Positions 25,050 through 33,141 of a stretch of DNA of 49,409 nt are shown here, one piece after another (the first letter of the stretch is position 1; the number at the start of each line of letters is the position of its first letter). The stretch comes from Acidobacteriota bacterium. GTDB taxonomy: Bacteria > Acidobacteriota > Terriglobia > Bryobacterales > Bryobacteraceae. The notes under the pieces were generated by a model, which saw only the letters and a list, made by a program, of their open reading frames with translations, searched no databases and had not been told where the DNA came from. The stretch is from NCBI GenBank assembly GCA_016213755.1, contig JACQZT010000402.1:1-49409 (forward strand), read 5' to 3'. The translations under genes were made by a program, and so were the position numbers.

Positions 25050-25942
25050 GCCGGTACCTTCCGCGGCTTGCGCCGGACCAGAGGCAGGCCCGCGCAAGTC
25101 AGTCCCAGCAGGACCAGAACTCCCGGGAGGTACTCGGCTGCGAGAATCCTCGCTCGCGCCGCGCGGGCCCGTTCCGCCAGCGCGGTGACCGCGTCTCCGG
25201 CCACGACTCCGCCCCAGCGGACGATTGGTTGAACCGGCCTTTGCGTTCGCGCGTCATAGACGGTATCGCCGGACCAGCAGCTCTCCTCGATCTTGAGTGT
25301 CTCCCCGGTCACCGGCTCCACCCAGATCCGGAAGCGGAATTGATGGTCGGCGCAGCGGATCTCCTGGCCGGGAGCAACCCGAACTCCGGGGTAGTCCGCC
25401 GTTCCCGCGAAGGACTCGGTGTACTCAGCCGCGCCTCGATAGGAGAAGACGTAGGTGTTCAGGCCCGCAATCTCCTCTTCGGCTTCGAATGCCAGCGGGG
25501 TTCCTTTGAGATAGTTTTGCCGGAGCCTGTACGCGCGCTTGCTCACGTGACGGGGAAACAGGTAGTAATCCCCTCGATAGCGCGGGTCCGCGTGCGCCCC
25601 GCTGGCCGGGTTGACCAGCGCCTCCGAGATGTACTCCCATTCCTTCTTCCCGGTACGCGGATTCAGTGTCGTCATGCGGTCTTGCATGCGGACCGACGCC
25701 GGCCGCCCCAGCTCCGAGGCTGCTCGCACGCTGCGCTGGTAGGTCGAAGTGGGATTCTTCACCGGATAGACGCCGCTCGCCGGGTCGGCGTACCCAACGG
25801 CCCCGATGAAGGTAGTCTCCCATTTCCACCCGGGCGGGATGCGCTGGGTCCAGCGGGGCGCGAGGAGGAATCTCCAGGCGCCGGCGGCGGCGATGAGAGC
25901 GATCCCTGTACAGAACAGAAGGCGCCGTATGGTCAGTGACAT
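25046..25942 (-). CDS. Membrane-anchored protein, possibly DUF3068/PorA-like
   Basis: A 298-residue protein with a membrane span at each end (LLFCTGIALIAAAGAWRFLLA and YLPGVLVLLGLTCAGLPLV) and a large extracytoplasmic domain between, ending in a basic cytoplasmic tail (RRKPRKVPA). This architecture, the length and stretches such as ADPRYRGDYYLFPR and the WVEPVTGETLKIEE segment resemble DUF3068 ('porin PorA family') proteins; I hold that family call loosely. It is first in a four-gene signalling operon and translationally coupled to the histidine kinase. It could therefore be the ligand sensor or a target. This is inference from context. Confidence 0.5.
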   Translation of the reverse strand: MSLTIRRLLFCTGIALIAAAGAWRFLLAPRWTQRIPPGWKWETTFIGAVGYADPASGVYPVKNPTSTYQRSVRAASELGRPASVRMQDRMTTLNPRTGKKEWEYISEALVNPASGAHADPRYRGDYYLFPRHVSKRAYRLRQNYLKGTPLAFEAEEEIAGLNTYVFSYRGAAEYTESFAGTADYPGVRVAPGQEIRCADHQFRFRIWVEPVTGETLKIEESCWSGDTVYDARTQRPVQPIVRWGGVVAGDAVTALAERARAARARILAAEYLPGVLVLLGLTCAGLPLVRRKPRKVPA

Positions 25943-26252
25943 ATCGGACGACTCAGAACTGAGCCACTCTCCTCTCCCTGCGTGTGCGGCCTTCGGACTT
26001 CAATATTCCGGGTCGTACCTTCTCCATCGGTCGCTTGGCCGCAAACCTTATAGCCATCCTGTGAACCGCAATAATCAGTGTGCCCGCAAAATCACCGACT
26101 TAGATCTGACTGACCTAACCTTTCAAGACCATCTTCAAACCAGCGCATGACCTTCGCGTAACGTCGAACTCGGTTACGTGATGCGGGCCAGTGGGCCGTC
26201 CCTGAATCCTTAGAAAATGCGCGACGAGAGGTGCCGGACGGAGCAATTGGGG
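25943..26252. other. Intergenic region upstream of the signalling operon
   Basis: About 310 bp, less GC-rich than its surroundings, between the start of the DUF3068-like gene and the terminator at 26253. It should hold the operon promoter. A TATAAG hexamer (minus strand, around 26045-26050) is a candidate -10 box, with no matching -35. I see no coding sequence, tRNA or recognisable riboswitch. Confidence 0.4.
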
Positions 26253-26287
26253 AAAAAAAGGCGCCGGGCATCTCGAGGACGCCCGGC
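26253..26287 (-). terminator. Intrinsic terminator after the kinase/peptidase operon
   Basis: On the minus strand GCCGGGC (26287-26281) and GCCCGGC (26269-26263) form a perfect 7-bp stem around an 11-base loop. GCC and seven Ts (26259-26253) follow. It ends the transcript of the M28 peptidase gene about 185 nt after its stop. The 26288-26471 stretch in between forms a long 3' untranslated region with two further small hairpins, CCTCC/GGAGG (around 26300-26313) and ATAAAG/CTTTAT (around 26424-26445). Confidence 0.8.
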
Positions 26288-26471
26288 AGAGGATTCCCAC
26301 CTCCAGGCGGAGGACCCGGTTAGTGGTGGAGGTGACCGCGCGATTCGGCGAGGTCTGCGCTAGTCCTCGCCAGCATCGAGACTCAGGAAGTCACACGTCA
26401 AACGTAACCCGTTATGGATATAAAGTCGATTCCTCTTTATGTGGGGATCGGCGGGGACAACGGTGGGGGGT

Positions 26472-27599
26472 CTACCGGACGTCTTCCGCTAACTGGATTT
26501 TTCCGTCCGCGCGCTCCGGGGCGACGTAGGCGGCGACGGGACTCTCGTGGCCGGCCGTGCTCACCGCCTTGACGCCGATCACCAGGTCGTCGATGGATAC
26601 GTTTGCAAGCGTAAACCGCGGGACGTTGCCGGCGAAGATCTCGTGTTCCCAGAACGGCGCGGTGGTCGGGCGAATCACCACCGCGAACCCGGCCAGGTCG
26701 GGCTCCGGCTGGTGCGACCAGCGGAGTTCGGCATCGTAGCCGGACTTGCCCCGGCCGAGCATGGGGGCGCCCGAGGCCTGGGCTACGACCGGCGGCCGAG
26801 TGCTGATGGGCGTAGTTCTCGTTCGGTTCGGTGAAGCGCACCGCCGCGAAGCCGCGCTGCGCGAGGGCGAGTCGTCCGGGCCGGCCGAGAACAGGCGCAC
26901 CAGGTGACTCATCTTCCGCCCGTTGCCCGCCGTCTCGTCTCCGATAATGTCCAGGTTGAGCACGGCGTCCACCGCCGTCTTTTCCTTCAGCAGGCTGTCG
27001 GCGTGCAGACGGGCGCCGAACAAACCCTGCTCTTCGCCCGCGAACAGGATAAACACCAGCGTCTTCTTCCATTCGCGCCGGCTCATCACGCGGGCCGCTT
27101 CGAGCACCGCGGCGACGCCGCTGGCGTTGTCGCTAACTCCCGGCGCCGGGCGGGCGGCCGGGCCGGTGTCGCGGGCCAGCGAGAGCGAATCATAGTGCGC
27201 GCCCAGGATGACCTGCCTCTCTTTCTGCGTCGTGCCGGGCAGCACCGCCACCACGTTCACCATCTCGAGATCGCGCTGCACGCGGCCCTGCTTTTTCACG
27301 CGGTAGGAGTCCGTGCGCACCTCCAGTCGCGGGCCATAGCCCTTCAGCTCTTCGACCAGCCAGCGGCGCGCCGCGCCGATCCCCTCGGTGGCGCTATCGG
27401 TGGCGGAATGGACGTCGCGGGTGCCGAAGCTGCCCAGTTTCTCCATGCCGCGGGCGACTCGCCCGGCGTTCATCTCCGAGATCAGCCGGGCGATCTCGGG
27501 GTCCGCCGATCTGTAGGCGGGCTGCGCGGCGCAGACGGCGGTCAGGGCCAGAAGGGCGGCCGGCAGCATGGCGCTGGAACTTCGATTTGTGCTGGTCAT
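26472..27599 (-). CDS. M28-family zinc metallopeptidase, apparently damaged
   Basis: A 375-codon exported protein with a signal peptide (LLALTAVCAAQP). The M28 aminopeptidase core shows the metal ligands in GAHYDS, SDNASGVAA, FAGEEQG (catalytic Glu pair) and LDIIGDETAG. After DDSPSR the frame reads SAASRRCASPNRTRTTPIST, whereas another frame of the same DNA reads RGFAAVRFTEPNENYAHQHS, a typical M28 segment with the last metal-binding His. The first frame resumes sensibly at RPPVVAQ. I infer two small deletions (junctions near 26858 and 26799) whose frame shifts cancel. The C-terminal part resembles a fibronectin-like domain. It is probably inactive if the sequence is right. It starts 7 nt after the hybrid kinase gene. 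Confidence 0.75.
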   Translation of the reverse strand: MTSTNRSSSAMLPAALLALTAVCAAQPAYRSADPEIARLISEMNAGRVARGMEKLGSFGTRDVHSATDSATEGIGAARRWLVEELKGYGPRLEVRTDSYRVKKQGRVQRDLEMVNVVAVLPGTTQKERQVILGAHYDSLSLARDTGPAARPAPGVSDNASGVAAVLEAARVMSRREWKKTLVFILFAGEEQGLFGARLHADSLLKEKTAVDAVLNLDIIGDETAGNGRKMSHLVRLFSAGPDDSPSRSAASRRCASPNRTRTTPISTRPPVVAQASGAPMLGRGKSGYDAELRWSHQPEPDLAGFAVVIRPTTAPFWEHEIFAGNVPRFTLANVSIDDLVIGVKAVSTAGHESPVAAYVAPERADGKIQLAEDVR

Positions 27600-27606
27600 T
27601 CTGAAA

Positions 27607-29670
27607 CTAGGCGCGCGGCGGTCCGAGAACTTCGCGAATCTTCGCGGCCAGGGCGCTGGGAACGGGTGGTTTCTGAATGTAATTCACGCCGGAGTCCAGC
27701 ACTCCCTGGTGGGCGATCGCATCCGCGGTGTAGCCCGACATGTACAGCACCTTCATTTCCGGACGCAACCGCTTGAGACGGTCGGCCAGTTCCTTTCCGG
27801 TAATGCCCGGCATCACCACGTCCGTCAGCAGCAGGTGAATCGGCTCCGGATGCCGCTCGGCCACCAGCAACGCCTCTCCGCCCCGCGCGGCTTCGAGCAC
27901 CCGGTAGCCGTAACTCCTCACGATCTCCACCGTCAGCCGGCGGACGATCTCCTCGTCTTCCACGACCAGGACGGTCTCCGAACCGCGGAGCGTGCCAGGG
28001 GCCGGCGCGGCAGCCCGGCCGGCGGCGAGGGCGCCCTCTAACCTGGGCAGGTAAATCTTGAATATCGTGCCGTGGCCCGGCTCGCTGTACACCCAGATCC
28101 ATCCCCGGCTCTGCTTCACAATTCCATAGACGGTCGAGAGCCCCAGGCCGGTGCCCTTTTCCAGTCCCTTGGTAGTGAAGAACGGCTCGAAGATGTGTTG
28201 CCGGGTTTCCTCATCCATCCCGGTTCCGGTGTCGGAGACCGCCAGCAGCACATAGGACCCGGGCGTCATATCCGGGTGGACCGCGGCGCAGCCCTCATCC
28301 AGGTCGAAGTTCGCCGTCTCGATAATGAGCCTTCCACCGCCGGGCATCGCATCCCTGGCGTTCACCGCCAGGTTCATGAGCACCTGGTGAAATTGTCCCG
28401 AGTCGGCCATCACCTGGCCCAAATCGGGGGCAAGCTTCGTCACCAGTTCGACGTCTTCCCCGATCAGACGCTGAAGCATACTCCGCATTTCGCCGGCCAG
28501 ATCGTTCAGGTTCAGCGGCGCCGGCTGGATAATCTGTTTTCGGCTGAACGCCAGCAACTGCCGCGTCAGCTCCGCGGCGCGCCCGCCGGCTTTGCGGATT
28601 TCGGTCATCATGTTCCGGAGTGGATCGCCTTCTCTCAACCGGCCGAGGATCAGATCGCTGTATCCATTGATTACGGTCAGCAGGTTGTTGAAGTCGTGAG
28701 CCACTCCGCCGGCCAGCTTGCCGATGCTTTCCAGTCTCTGCGCATGTTCGACCTGCTTCTCGAGATGCGCCCGCTCGAGTTCGACCCGCCGGCGCTCGGT
28801 CAGGTCGATGAGCATCGTCCGTGTGGCGAGAAAACCGCCGGATGCGTCTTTGACTGTAGTGGCGTTCAAGAGCACGGGCAGGATCGTGCCATCCTTGCGC
28901 ACCATCTCGGCCTCCACGTCCCGAAGCCGCCCGCTGGCTCTTAGCGTGGGGAAACTCACCTGTAAAACATCCCGGCCCGCGGGCGTGAGAACATCGGCGA
29001 TGTTCATCTTTCCCACCATCTCCTCGCGTGAATACCCGAGCCAGGAAAGCTCCGTCTCGTTCACGCGAAGGAAGACGCCGTCTTTGTCGAGCGAATGGTA
29101 CCCGCACGGCGCGTGGTCGTACAAATCCTGGATTTCCTCGGCCGCCCGCTTGCGCTCGACGATTTCGCGCTCCAGATTACAGTTGACCTGCGCCAACTGC
29201 TCCATCTTGGCTTCCAGTTTCCGGATCAGCGCCTCGTTGTATTGCTCCAGTTGAACTGCTGTGTCCTCCACGGGCGGGCGCACAGCCCGCAGCTCGCCTC
29301 GCTCTTGTGTCTCAAGGACATCTCGAATCGCCTGGAGGAACTTATCGGGCTCCGCCGGCTTCACGATGAACCCCGCGGCCCCGAGGTCGAGCGCCAGTTC
29401 CGTGTCCCGGGAGTCGGTGTAGGTTGCGGTGTAAAAAACCAGCGGGATGTGCTTCAGGCGTTCGTCCCGCATCCACTCCCGGCACAGCGCAAACCCGTCC
29501 ATCACCGGCATCAGAATGTCGGTGACGATCAGGTCCGGCGGGCGCTGCCGCGCCTTTTCCAGCGCCTCGGCGCCGTTGGCGGCCGTGACGACCTGGTAGC
29601 CGCTGCTTCCCAGCAGGACCTGCAATTGATACAAGTTCAGCTTGTTATCGTCCGCGACGAGGATTTTCAT
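27607..29670 (-). CDS. Hybrid histidine kinase (REC-PAS-HisKA-HATPase-REC)
   Basis: A 687-residue cytoplasmic hybrid kinase. It has an N-terminal receiver (ILVADDNKLN, IVTDILMPVMDG, GFIVKPAEP), a coiled coil, PAS (about 185-300) and HisKA with GGVAHDFNNLLTVINGY. The ATPase domain follows (NLAVNARDAMPGGG, DTGTGMDEET, FEPFFTTK, GTGLGLSTVYGIV), then a C-terminal receiver (VLVVEDEEIVR, LLLTDVVMPG, YIQKPP). The AHDFNN phosphoacceptor box marks the NtrB-like hybrid class. ATG 29670 overlaps the preceding regulator's stop (ATGA); the longer open frame upstream is unrelated. Two receivers around one kinase core suggest input from, and output to, phosphorelay partners in the operon. Confidence 0.93.
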   Translation of the reverse strand: MKILVADDNKLNLYQLQVLLGSSGYQVVTAANGAEALEKARQRPPDLIVTDILMPVMDGFALCREWMRDERLKHIPLVFYTATYTDSRDTELALDLGAAGFIVKPAEPDKFLQAIRDVLETQERGELRAVRPPVEDTAVQLEQYNEALIRKLEAKMEQLAQVNCNLEREIVERKRAAEEIQDLYDHAPCGYHSLDKDGVFLRVNETELSWLGYSREEMVGKMNIADVLTPAGRDVLQVSFPTLRASGRLRDVEAEMVRKDGTILPVLLNATTVKDASGGFLATRTMLIDLTERRRVELERAHLEKQVEHAQRLESIGKLAGGVAHDFNNLLTVINGYSDLILGRLREGDPLRNMMTEIRKAGGRAAELTRQLLAFSRKQIIQPAPLNLNDLAGEMRSMLQRLIGEDVELVTKLAPDLGQVMADSGQFHQVLMNLAVNARDAMPGGGRLIIETANFDLDEGCAAVHPDMTPGSYVLLAVSDTGTGMDEETRQHIFEPFFTTKGLEKGTGLGLSTVYGIVKQSRGWIWVYSEPGHGTIFKIYLPRLEGALAAGRAAAPAPGTLRGSETVLVVEDEEIVRRLTVEIVRSYGYRVLEAARGGEALLVAERHPEPIHLLLTDVVMPGITGKELADRLKRLRPEMKVLYMSGYTADAIAHQGVLDSGVNYIQKPPVPSALAAKIREVLGPPRA

Positions 29671-30062
29671 GACACGGAACCTCCGTCCGCGGAGGGAGCT
29701 TTCAAGTAGCTTCCGATTTCGTCTCTGAAAGTGCCGGGGTCGATGGGTTTCTCGATGTAGCCGCTGCAACCCGCCGCCAGGACGCGCTCGCGGTCGCCAG
29801 CCATGGCGTAGGAGGTGACCGCCACGATGGGCGTCTCATTCAGGTCCGGATTCTGTCTTAGCTCCCGCGCCACGGCATAGCCATCCATCCCGGGCAATTG
29901 GATATCGAGGACGATCAGCTCGGGCCTGATCCGCGTGGCCAGATCGAGTCCTTCCGCTCCGCTTCGCGCCGGGACGACGCGGTAGCCGCGGCTCTCCAGC
30001 AGGAACGTTGTCAGGTACAGGTTCTGCTCGTTGTCTTCGACGACCAGGATCGTGGGTGTCAA
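29667..30062 (-). CDS. Single-domain response regulator
   Basis: A 131-residue receiver (ILVVEDNEQNLYL, LIVLDIQLPGMDGY with the phospho-aspartate, AVTSYAM, GYIEKPIDPGTF), in the DivK/CheY-like style of stand-alone regulators. The start is inferred to be TTG at 30062, because it overlaps the kinase's TGA as TTGA, matching the coupling style of this operon. The ATG further upstream at 30119 would overlap the kinase gene by 60 nt. It lies between a membrane-bound kinase and a hybrid kinase and could shuttle phosphate between them. Confidence 0.88.
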   Translation of the reverse strand: MTPTILVVEDNEQNLYLTTFLLESRGYRVVPARSGAEGLDLATRIRPELIVLDIQLPGMDGYAVARELRQNPDLNETPIVAVTSYAMAGDRERVLAAGCSGYIEKPIDPGTFRDEIGSYLKAPSADGGSVS

Positions 30063-33031
30063 GGTCTCCGCTCCGGGCCGGCCGGCAGGGTGAACTGAAA
30101 CGTGCTGCCGGCGCTCCACTCGCTTTCGACCGATATGGTCCCGCCCAACTGCTCGACCAGCCGCTTGCAGATGGCCAGCCCCAAGCCGGTCCCCTCGTAC
30201 AGGCGCGCCGTGCCGCCGTCAAGCTGGCGGAAGGGCTGGAACAGTTTGCCCAAATCGTCCGGCTGGATGCCGATGCCCGTGTCGGTCACGCGGGTCACTA
30301 TCACGCCGTCCCCCAGGTTACATTCTACGCGCACCTGGCCGCGATCGGTGAACTTTATGGCATTGTTCAGCAAGTTCAACAGGATTTGCTCGACCCGCCG
30401 GCGGTCGCTGTCGATCCGGCCCACCTCCGGCGCCACCTGCACAGCCAGCCTCAGTTGCTTCTTTCCGGCCAGGGGCGCCACGGTTTGCGCGGCACGCCGA
30501 ATCGCTTCCCCCAGATCGAACGGCGCGCGGACCATCTCGACCTGGCCGGCCTCGATTTTGGAGATGTCCAGCACGTCGTTGATCAGGGCCAGCAAATGCA
30601 GCGCGCTGCCTTTCACAAATGCAAGCTGCTTGGTTTGCTCCGCGGTCAGCGGCCCGACCAGCCCCTGCAACACGATTCCGGTAAAGCCGATGATCGAATT
30701 GAGCGGCGTGCGCAACTCATGGGACATGCTGGCCAGGAAGGCGGACTTCATGCGGTCGGCCGATTCGGCCCGCTCCTTGGCCGAGGCCAGCTCCGCCGTT
30801 CTTTCGGCGACGCGCTGCTCCAGTTCCCCGGCGTAACGCTGCAAGTCCTCATTGAGCAGGCGAACGTGCTCCTCCGCCCGCTTGCGCTCGGTGATGTCCT
30901 GTATCTGCGAGACGAAATGCAGTGGTCTGTTCTGGGTGTCCCGAATCAACGTGGAGCTTACCAGCCCCCAAACCACGCTTCCATCCTTGTGCAGATAACG
31001 TTTTTCGATCTGAAACATCTCCATTTCGCCGGATAGAACCCGGCGTGTGAGTTCGCCGCCAACTGGCCGGTCTTCCGGGAGGGTCACGTCCTGAAACGAT
31101 CTTTCCAGCAACTCCGATTCGGTGTAGCCCAGCATTTTGCGGAACGAGTCGTTGACCTGGAGAAAACGAGAGTCGGGCGACACGAGCACCATGCCCGCCG
31201 CCGAATGCTGGAACGTGCGCCTGAACCGTTCTTCGCTGGCGCGCAGCTTTTCCTCCGCCCGCTTGCGCTCGGTGATGTCTTCCAGGGTGGCCGCGTAGAA
31301 CAGGATGCCGCCCGTCGCGTCCGTGACGGCGGTCACGTCCGCCCGGCAGGGGAAGCGCGAGCCGTCCTTGCGGAGGCGGACCGACTCGTAAGTGTGGCGT
31401 CCCTTCGCATACACCTGGCGGATGCCAGCGGGGAGTTCGGCCAGCGATTCGGGCGCGAATGTGTCGGCCAGGTTCATCCCAATCACCTCCTCCACCGCGT
31501 AGCCGTGCATGCGGGCAAAGGCGAGATTCGCGTGGGTGATGACGTGCGTGTCGGGGTCCGCTATGATCATGCCCCAGCCGGCAAGCTGGAAGATGGTTTC
31601 GTATTTCCGAATGGCCTCGTCCGCCCGCCGGCGCTCGCCGCGCGTGCGCAAGACGTCGATGCCGAAAGCCAGATCATTCGCCAACTCTGTCAGCAATGAC
31701 ATCTCCTCCGCGTCGAAGGCGTTCGATTCGTCGGAGTAGATGCTCAAGGCCCCATAGGTCTTCCCGTCGGCGACAAGCGGCAGCGTTAGGGCCGAAGCAT
31801 GGCCCCGTTGCAGCACGTTTGCGCGCCAATAGATGAGACTGGGCTCTTTGACGATTTCGCGCGCCAGGAACGGCTGCCCGGTGCGAATGACCAGTCCCGT
31901 AGGGCCGCTGCCACGACCGGTTTCCGCCCAGGTGAGGCCGATGCTCTCGAGATAGCCTTCTTCGCAGCCCGCCTGCGCGACCGGCCGCACCGTCTTGGCC
32001 TCATCGTGCTCAGCGTAGCCGACCCAGGCCATGCGATACCCTCCCCGTTCGACGGCGATGCGGCAGACCTCGCGCAACAGTTCCGGCTCGCTGTCGGCGT
32101 GAGCCAGCGCGTGTGTGCAGTCCCGCACCGCAAGCAGCGCACGGTTTACCCTGCGCAGTTCCCTTTCCGCCCGGTCCAGCTCGCCCCCGATGTTTCGCGC
32201 CAGGACCGTGACGGTGGCGCCGCCAAACGTCAGAGAGAGCACGGCCGCCAGCGATACCCCCAGCGTGGGGTTGGCTTTGAAATACGGCAAGAGCGCCGTG
32301 ACCAGCCACCCAGATCCGACCACAACCGCCAGCACCGCCGGCAGGAAGACCCGCACCAGCCGGGCGCGGACGGATGGACCGAGCACCAGCCGCAAGGGCC
32401 ACGCACCAGGATCGGAGGCGGCGGCCAGACCCACCCCCAGCACCGACAGAACCGCGGCCAACGGCAGCGCCGTCCGGATCCTGGTTCCGCCGTACAGCAG
32501 CGGCGTCCCATACGCATAACCCAGCAAGGCCACGAAGCCTACCGCCGTCACGCCGGTCGCGAGGATGGGCGCAGCCCGCCCGGCGGGGCGAAACAGCAGT
32601 GCCAGCAAGGCGGCGGCCGCCACGAGCAGCGTGGCGGCGGCAATAGCGGACATGCGGCCCACGAGAATGTCCCTGAGGAATTCCGGAGCCTGTGCCGCAA
32701 GACGCCTCAGGTAAGAATCGAAACTGTCCGGATATGCCCCAAAGTGCAGCCCCGCCAAACCACACGCGAGAACCGCCATGGAAGCGGCGAACCGGCGGCC
32801 CGGTTGGCTGACGGGCCACCGGGCGCGGACCAGCAAGCCCGCGCCGAGCACAGCCGCCCCCAGCGCCGAACTTGGCGCGATCGGTCCATAGTGCGTGCCC
32901 AACCCGGCGAGGAACTGCCAGCCGCCCAGTCGGCCCGCCAAGGACAGCAGCGCCATGGCGCACGAAAACGCCCCGCAGACCTGGGCAAGCTGGCCGGACA
33001 ATCTCGCCGGGGGCTGATCGAGCGCGCCCAT
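30059..33031 (-). CDS. Multi-sensor membrane histidine kinase (8 TM-GAF-PAS-PAS-HisKA-HATPase)
   Basis: A protein of about 990 residues starting at ATG 33031 behind GGAGGA. Roughly eight hydrophobic spans fill the first 290 residues, an integral-membrane sensor of no class I can name. GAF (about 310-470), two PAS/PAC domains (about 485-610 and 615-735, both ending DITERKRAEE) and a coiled coil follow. HisKA has FLASMSHELRTPLNSIIGF, and the ATPase domain has NLLNNAIKFTDRG, DTGIGIQPDDL and GTGLGLAICKRLV. There is no receiver on the protein; the regulator gene that follows (TTGA overlap) is the likely partner. Confidence 0.92.
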   Translation of the reverse strand: MGALDQPPARLSGQLAQVCGAFSCAMALLSLAGRLGGWQFLAGLGTHYGPIAPSSALGAAVLGAGLLVRARWPVSQPGRRFAASMAVLACGLAGLHFGAYPDSFDSYLRRLAAQAPEFLRDILVGRMSAIAAATLLVAAAALLALLFRPAGRAAPILATGVTAVGFVALLGYAYGTPLLYGGTRIRTALPLAAVLSVLGVGLAAASDPGAWPLRLVLGPSVRARLVRVFLPAVLAVVVGSGWLVTALLPYFKANPTLGVSLAAVLSLTFGGATVTVLARNIGGELDRAERELRRVNRALLAVRDCTHALAHADSEPELLREVCRIAVERGGYRMAWVGYAEHDEAKTVRPVAQAGCEEGYLESIGLTWAETGRGSGPTGLVIRTGQPFLAREIVKEPSLIYWRANVLQRGHASALTLPLVADGKTYGALSIYSDESNAFDAEEMSLLTELANDLAFGIDVLRTRGERRRADEAIRKYETIFQLAGWGMIIADPDTHVITHANLAFARMHGYAVEEVIGMNLADTFAPESLAELPAGIRQVYAKGRHTYESVRLRKDGSRFPCRADVTAVTDATGGILFYAATLEDITERKRAEEKLRASEERFRRTFQHSAAGMVLVSPDSRFLQVNDSFRKMLGYTESELLERSFQDVTLPEDRPVGGELTRRVLSGEMEMFQIEKRYLHKDGSVVWGLVSSTLIRDTQNRPLHFVSQIQDITERKRAEEHVRLLNEDLQRYAGELEQRVAERTAELASAKERAESADRMKSAFLASMSHELRTPLNSIIGFTGIVLQGLVGPLTAEQTKQLAFVKGSALHLLALINDVLDISKIEAGQVEMVRAPFDLGEAIRRAAQTVAPLAGKKQLRLAVQVAPEVGRIDSDRRRVEQILLNLLNNAIKFTDRGQVRVECNLGDGVIVTRVTDTGIGIQPDDLGKLFQPFRQLDGGTARLYEGTGLGLAICKRLVEQLGGTISVESEWSAGSTFQFTLPAGPERRP

Positions 33032-33110
33032 CCGCGGCTCCTCCAATCGAAATGTCTGCTTTCGATTGTACACCCGCTGCCGCAAGTGCTCTGCCCGACG
33101 AAACGTTCCG

Positions 33111-33141
33111 CTACCGCTCCCTTACGGTCGCGGTTTCAGGC
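33111..33141 (-). repeat. Hairpin repeat, copy 2, overlapping the stop codon of the NGG-repeat protein
   Basis: The second copy of the 31-bp unit at 10230-10260, 30 of 31 bases identical. On the minus strand it again supplies GCC-TGA, the last codon and stop of the gene. It then forms ACCGC/GCGGT, a GA/GA step and CC/GG closed by a GTAA (GNRA-type) tetraloop. Confidence 0.7.

Noticed and set aside
26288-26471. A tRNA or c-di-GMP riboswitch next to the GGDEF operon.
   Set aside because: No T-loop, acceptor pairing or GEMM consensus could be found; only simple hairpins are visible.
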